Source: Pseudomonadota bacterium
Lineage (GTDB): Bacteria > Pseudomonadota > Alphaproteobacteria > Rickettsiales > Midichloriaceae
NCBI GenBank assembly: GCA_027621485.1
Contig: JAQCBG010000016.1
Location: forward strand, 1 to 9,414
Direction: 5' to 3'
Length of the DNA: 9,414 nucleotides
A program made the position numbers and the translations under genes. Each line of letters starts with the position of its first letter. Position 1 is the stretch's first letter. The notes below the pieces were generated by a model that did not search any database, was not told the DNA's origin, and was given only the letters and a program-made list of their open reading frames with translations. Of the stretch, positions 6,958 to 9,414 are shown one piece after another.

Positions 6958-6995
6958 ATAAACCATGTTAAATACATAATCCAATTTATTTAAAA

Positions 6996-7031
6996 CTCTA
7001 GCCTCATTTCTAGGCTTAATTCTAGATTTAA
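6996..7031. repeat. Three imperfect 12-bp tandem repeats with periodic CTAG
   Basis: Units CTCTAGCCTCAT (6996-7007), TTCTAGGCTTAA (7008-7019) and TTCTAGATTTAA (7020-7031) follow each other directly. Units 2 and 3 agree at 10 of 12 positions, units 1 and 2 at 8 of 12. CTAG recurs exactly every 12 bases (6998, 7010, 7022). Units 1 and 2 also form a small dyad, AGCCT at 7000-7004 with AGGCT at 7012-7016. The array lies 39-74 bases upstream of the chosen pdhB start, in its probable leader or promoter. Confidence 0.55.
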
Positions 7032-7231
7032 ATTACAATTACTTAATCTTGCTAATAACATTTCTGATATCGCAGAATAAACCTCAATATTAAAGCAATC
7101 TCTCTTATAGCGCAAATTTAATAATATATTTATTCTTACAAGTAAAATTATCTAATAATATTTGCATAAAGAAAATCATGATATTGAATTATAAGTGTTT
7201 TTATGTAAAAAGCTTATGTTTAATAGTTTTT

Positions 7232-7245
7232 AGGGCCTTAGCCCT
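7232..7245 (+). promoter_or_regulatory. GC-rich hairpin upstream of dut
   Basis: AGGGC (7232-7236) and GCCCT (7241-7245) pair across a CTTA tetraloop, 21 bases before the dut ATG. The stem stands out from AT-only surroundings. It is preceded, not followed, by T residues (7227-7231), so it is not a normal terminator on the plus strand, and on the minus strand it is followed by A residues. In the dut leader it could affect mRNA stability or initiation; this is inference. Confidence 0.35.
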
Positions 7246-7266
7246 CAATTTAATAAAGAATTAATA

Positions 7267-7725
7267 ATGCAAGATATTATAGTGAGAGTTCAAAAGCTAA
7301 AGCATTATGAAGATTTGCCGCTCCCATCCTATAGAACGCTTCAGAGCGCATGCGTAGACTTGTTTGCTGCAATTCCGAAAGAGCGAAAGATTGAATTAAA
7401 GCGATTTAAGCGTGCTTTAATTCCAACTGGGATTGCAATTGCTCTACCTGAGAATTTTGAGGCACAAATAAGACCTAGATCTGGGCTTGCTTTAAAATTT
7501 GGTGTTACAATTATAAACACTCCAGGCACCATAGACGCTGATTATAGAGGGGAGATAATGATCCCACTCATTAATTTAGGAGAGGAGGATTATATAATAG
7601 AAAGAGGCATGCGTATAGCGCAAATGCTTGTTGCGCCAGTTACTAAAATCAATTGGAGTATTGAAGAAGAAATAGAGCAAGATACGCAAAGAGGAGTAGG
7701 GGGTTTTGGCTCCACTGGCTTTTAA
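7267..7725 (+). CDS. dut: Deoxyuridine 5'-triphosphate nucleotidohydrolase (dUTPase)
   Basis: Dut hydrolyses dUTP to dUMP and pyrophosphate, keeping uracil out of DNA and supplying dUMP for thymidylate synthesis; the family works as a homotrimer. At 152 residues it has the usual trimeric-dUTPase length and all five motifs in order: I SACVDLFA at 27-34, II PRSGLAL at 70-76, [13 protein letters not shown] at 87-96 with the catalytic Asp and base-stacking Tyr, [10 protein letters not shown] at 114-121, and [12 protein letters not shown] at 142-152. Motif I has Cys29 where Gly is usual. The ATG at 7267 fits the family start; there is no convincing Shine-Dalgarno. queE starts 8 bases after its stop, so the two are probably co-transcribed. 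Confidence 0.97.
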   Translation: MQDIIVRVQKLKHYEDLPLPSYRTLQSACVDLFAAIPKERKIELKRFKRALIPTGIAIALPENFEAQIRPRSGLALKFGVTIINTPGTIDADYRGEIMIPLINLGEEDYIIERGMRIAQMLVAPVTKINWSIEEEIEQDTQRGVGGFGSTGF

Positions 7726-7733
7726 AGAAAAAT

Positions 7734-8390
7734 ATGCTTGGCAAAAACCCTAAGCTACCTTTGGAAGCTGGTAATGGAGATCAGTTAAAGGTACACTCTA
7801 TGTTCTATACAATACAAGGAGAGGGGCCTTATGCAGGCCATCCTGCTTTTTTCATACGTCTTTCTGGATGCAATTTATCATGCAATTTTTGCGATACAGA
7901 ATTTACAGATTATAACATAAGGAATGTAGAAGATATATTAAGTGATGTCTTAAATACTTCAAATGTAAAACTTGTTGTTATTACTGGGGGAGAGCCTTTT
8001 AGGCAAAACATTAGTGTATTATGTGATAGATTAATTAAAATTGGTATTAGAGTTCAAATAGAAACTAATGGCACGATATATAAGAGACTTAACGAGCAAG
8101 TAGAGATTGTATGCTCACCTAAGGCAGTTAATGGTATGTATCACAGAATAAATGAAAAGGCTCTTGATCAGATTATTGCTATTAAATTTTTAATTTCTGC
8201 TCATAGAAAAGAATATTCAGATATTGCAGAAGTAGGTCAAGAAGGTCGTAATATTCCGGTTTATGTGCAGCCAATGGATGAATATAATAAAGCAAGTAAT
8301 GCAGAAAATGTAAATCTTGCAATTAGAATTGCAAAAGAAAGAGGCGCGATACTTTCTATGCAAATGCATAAAATTCTGGATATTCCATAG
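7734..8390 (+). CDS. queE: 7-carboxy-7-deazaguanine synthase (radical SAM enzyme QueE)
   Basis: QueE contracts 6-carboxy-5,6,7,8-tetrahydropterin to 7-carboxy-7-deazaguanine, an early step of queuosine synthesis. The 218-residue protein shows MFYTIQGEGPYAGHPAFFIR at 23-42, the [4Fe-4S] cysteines 46, 50 and 53 in CNLSCNFCDTEF (C-x3-C-x2-C), the SAM-binding GGEPFRQN at 85-92, ETNGT at 110-114, SPK at 128-130, YVQPMDEYN at 177-185, and the end LSMQMHKILDIP, like the family LSxQxHKxxxIP tail. Length and motifs indicate a complete gene. It starts 8 bases after dut with only a weak AAAG-type ribosome site. Together with queA it suggests de novo queuosine synthesis rather than only salvage, though queD, queC and queF are not in this window. 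T-rich DNA but no real hairpin follows the stop. Confidence 0.97.
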   Translation: MLGKNPKLPLEAGNGDQLKVHSMFYTIQGEGPYAGHPAFFIRLSGCNLSCNFCDTEFTDYNIRNVEDILSDVLNTSNVKLVVITGGEPFRQNISVLCDRLIKIGIRVQIETNGTIYKRLNEQVEIVCSPKAVNGMYHRINEKALDQIIAIKFLISAHRKEYSDIAEVGQEGRNIPVYVQPMDEYNKASNAENVNLAIRIAKERGAILSMQMHKILDIP

Positions 8391-8431
8391 TCATTTATTT
8401 TTTATATTTTTCCATAATTTGTATGATCTTG

Positions 8432-9414
8432 CTAAAGTAATTCAGAAAAATATCCCGTAACAGATTCGGATATAAATTGATAATACTGAGATCCAGAGTT
8501 ATAGAGGCTATCAATAACTTCTGTTGTAGATTTGTAATATTGAGATGCAGATTTAGATACAGATTTAGATACAGATTCATAAGCATCATATATCATTTTA
8601 CCTGGAAGCAATCGATGAAAGCTTATAGACATATCAAATGCAGTAAATAGCTTTGCTATCGTATTAGTCATTGTATTGCCTCTATGTATATTAGAGCCTA
8701 GCATTGCAATAAAAAATGCTATCGATGCAGTTGATTTAAGTGCATCATCTCTTTTTGTATTGTCATTTTGTGCTTCTGTATTTTCGGTATATTGAGAATA
8801 ATATGCGCCAAATGAGCTAAGCATTGCTATTCCAGCTGTGCTGAGTAAAGCAGGTGCGGCTATGGGAGCACTACTTATAGCTAAAAGAGAAGCTTGGAGC
8901 GCAACATCCCCAAGTATGTCTTTTAAGATTGCGCCCCAATATTTATCTATAAAATCTGATGCAGATATCTCATCTTGTTTTTTATCAGGTTTTTCTTCAG
9001 ATTCACTATTATAAAATGATTTAAAAATGCTGACTGCATAATTAATCAAATAATTTTTTGTTTCAAAGAGTCCAGAGTTAATAAAGGCGCCTCTTAATGT
9101 TTCTATTATTTTTTGATCTTGTTTTAAACTATATAGTGCAAAGAAATCACCAAAAAAATGAGTAGTACTCCAAAGAAAGTTATAATCACTACTGCATATC
9201 CAATCATAATTACTATCTTTCACTAAGTAACAAATGTTCTTTTTATCTTCTGTGAGTAGTTTTAAGGAATATCCAGTTTTTAAGCTAAAGGCATGATAAG
9301 TATTTGATTCATTATTTTGTATTTGTCTTTGAATCTCTTTTTCTTCTATAATATGCGGTTTTGTTTTTTCATTATATAATACTTTCTTTGTAGTTATTGC
9401 TGCAGTTTTCTTGA
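8432..9414 (-). CDS. Unrecognised protein with hydrophobic central region, 5' end beyond window
   Basis: I do not recognise this protein. The frame is open from its stop at 8432-8434 to the right edge; the first in-window start-type codon is GTG at 9223 (263 residues), but 63 further sense codons precede it without ATG, GTG or TTG, so the gene most likely begins outside and shows at least 326 residues here. From the edge: a polar Lys/Glu/Gln-rich part (about 1-37); an aromatic, Cys-containing part with KKNICYLVKDSNYDWIC at about 57-73; a charged linker with EEKPDKKQDE; an Ala/Leu/Ile/Ser-rich hydrophobic stretch (about 167-203) and a shorter one with ASIAFFIAMLG (about 229-239) that may enter a membrane; and a Ser/Tyr-rich C-terminus with SxSQYY repeats. 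A host-interaction or membrane-associated role is speculation. It converges on queE with a 41-base gap. Base composition resembles its neighbours. Confidence 0.7.
   Translation of the reverse strand, partial: KKTAAITTKKVLYNEKTKPHIIEEKEIQRQIQNNESNTYHAFSLKTGYSLKLLTEDKKNICYLVKDSNYDWICSSDYNFLWSTTHFFGDFFALYSLKQDQKIIETLRGAFINSGLFETKNYLINYAVSIFKSFYNSESEEKPDKKQDEISASDFIDKYWGAILKDILGDVALQASLLAISSAPIAAPALLSTAGIAMLSSFGAYYSQYTENTEAQNDNTKRDDALKSTASIAFFIAMLGSNIHRGNTMTNTIAKLFTAFDMSISFHRLLPGKMIYDAYESVSKSVSKSASQYYKSTTEVIDSLYNSGSQYYQFISESVTGYFSELL
8544..8579. repeat. Three 12-bp tandem repeats inside the unrecognised gene
   Basis: GATGCAGATTTA (8544-8555), GATACAGATTTA (8556-8567) and GATACAGATTCA (8568-8579) are consecutive and differ by one base each from the middle unit. 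On the coding (minus) strand they encode ESVS-KSVS-KSAS. Twelve bases is a multiple of three, so changes in copy number would keep the frame. Confidence 0.8.

Larger units (their letters stand above)
6958..7266. other. Divergent intergenic region between pdhB and dut
   Basis: This 309-base, strongly AT-rich stretch must hold the start signals of pdhB (minus) and dut (plus). I see no RNA gene or credible small ORF. It contains three imperfect 12-base repeats (6996-7031), a GC-rich hairpin near dut (7232-7245), and two copies of TAATAATAT (7119-7127 and 7153-7161). A marginal pdhB promoter can be drawn on the minus strand (TTGCGC, 17 bases, TAATAT), but it is weak. No dut promoter stands out. 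Confidence 0.5.

Noticed and set aside
6964..6984. Longer PdhB starts at TTG 6984 or ATG 6966
   Set aside because: The extra residues do not resemble PdhB N-termini; ATG 6957 ([10 protein letters not shown]) aligns with the family start, though 6966 cannot be excluded.
8377..8412. Terminator after queE
   Set aside because: Only a four-base stem (TGGA/TCCA) is available and the T-rich DNA begins several bases after it; too weak to call.
8395..8589. A 64-codon minus-strand frame with repeated Leu-Asn-Leu units
   Set aside because: It overlaps the larger unrecognised gene in another frame; its repeat is just the 12-bp DNA repeat read out of frame.

Overview
The window is AT-rich bacterial chromosome (roughly two thirds A+T by eye), densely coded, with nine recognisable conserved genes and one unrecognised gene cut by the right edge. 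A stand-alone pyruvate dehydrogenase E1-beta gene with no pdhA beside it, alphaproteobacterial-style FlgC and ribosomal proteins, and strong A/T codon bias suggest a Rickettsiales-like alphaproteobacterium. Flagellar rod genes together with dxs argue against Rickettsia itself, which lacks the MEP pathway, and fit a Midichloriaceae-type or deeper-branching endosymbiont. That placement is inference from gene content and protein resemblance, not from a search.

Layout, left to right. Positions 1-1484 (+) hold flgB (5' end at or beyond the window edge), flgC and fliE, the proximal rod and MS-ring/rod junction genes, followed co-directionally by dxs (1529-3511), the first MEP isoprenoid enzyme. On the minus strand, rplM-rpsI form a ribosomal protein operon (4598 to 3687) with a near-consensus promoter at 4639-4667 and a factor-independent terminator at 3622-3649. 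Divergent from it is queA (4859-5926, +), which converges on pdhB (6957 to 5977, -) across a small AT-rich bidirectional terminator. A 309-base divergent intergenic region, carrying a 12-bp tandem repeat and a GC-rich hairpin, separates pdhB from dut-queE (7267-8390, +), which look co-transcribed. At the right, an unrecognised minus-strand protein with a hydrophobic central region and a repetitive C-terminus runs to 8432; its frame stays open to the window edge, so its start lies outside.

Functional themes: flagellar rod assembly (flgB, flgC, fliE), isoprenoid precursors (dxs), translation (rplM, rpsI), queuosine modification of tRNA (queE early, queA late, about 1.8 kb apart), pyruvate oxidation (pdhB) and dUTP removal (dut). 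Most of this is ordinary core genome. The points worth a second look are the secretion-signal-like leader on FlgC, the hairpins overlapping three stop codons, the near absence of Shine-Dalgarno sequences, a GDS variant of the DXS cofactor motif, and the unrecognised right-edge protein. I see no clear new defence, mobile or biosynthetic system.
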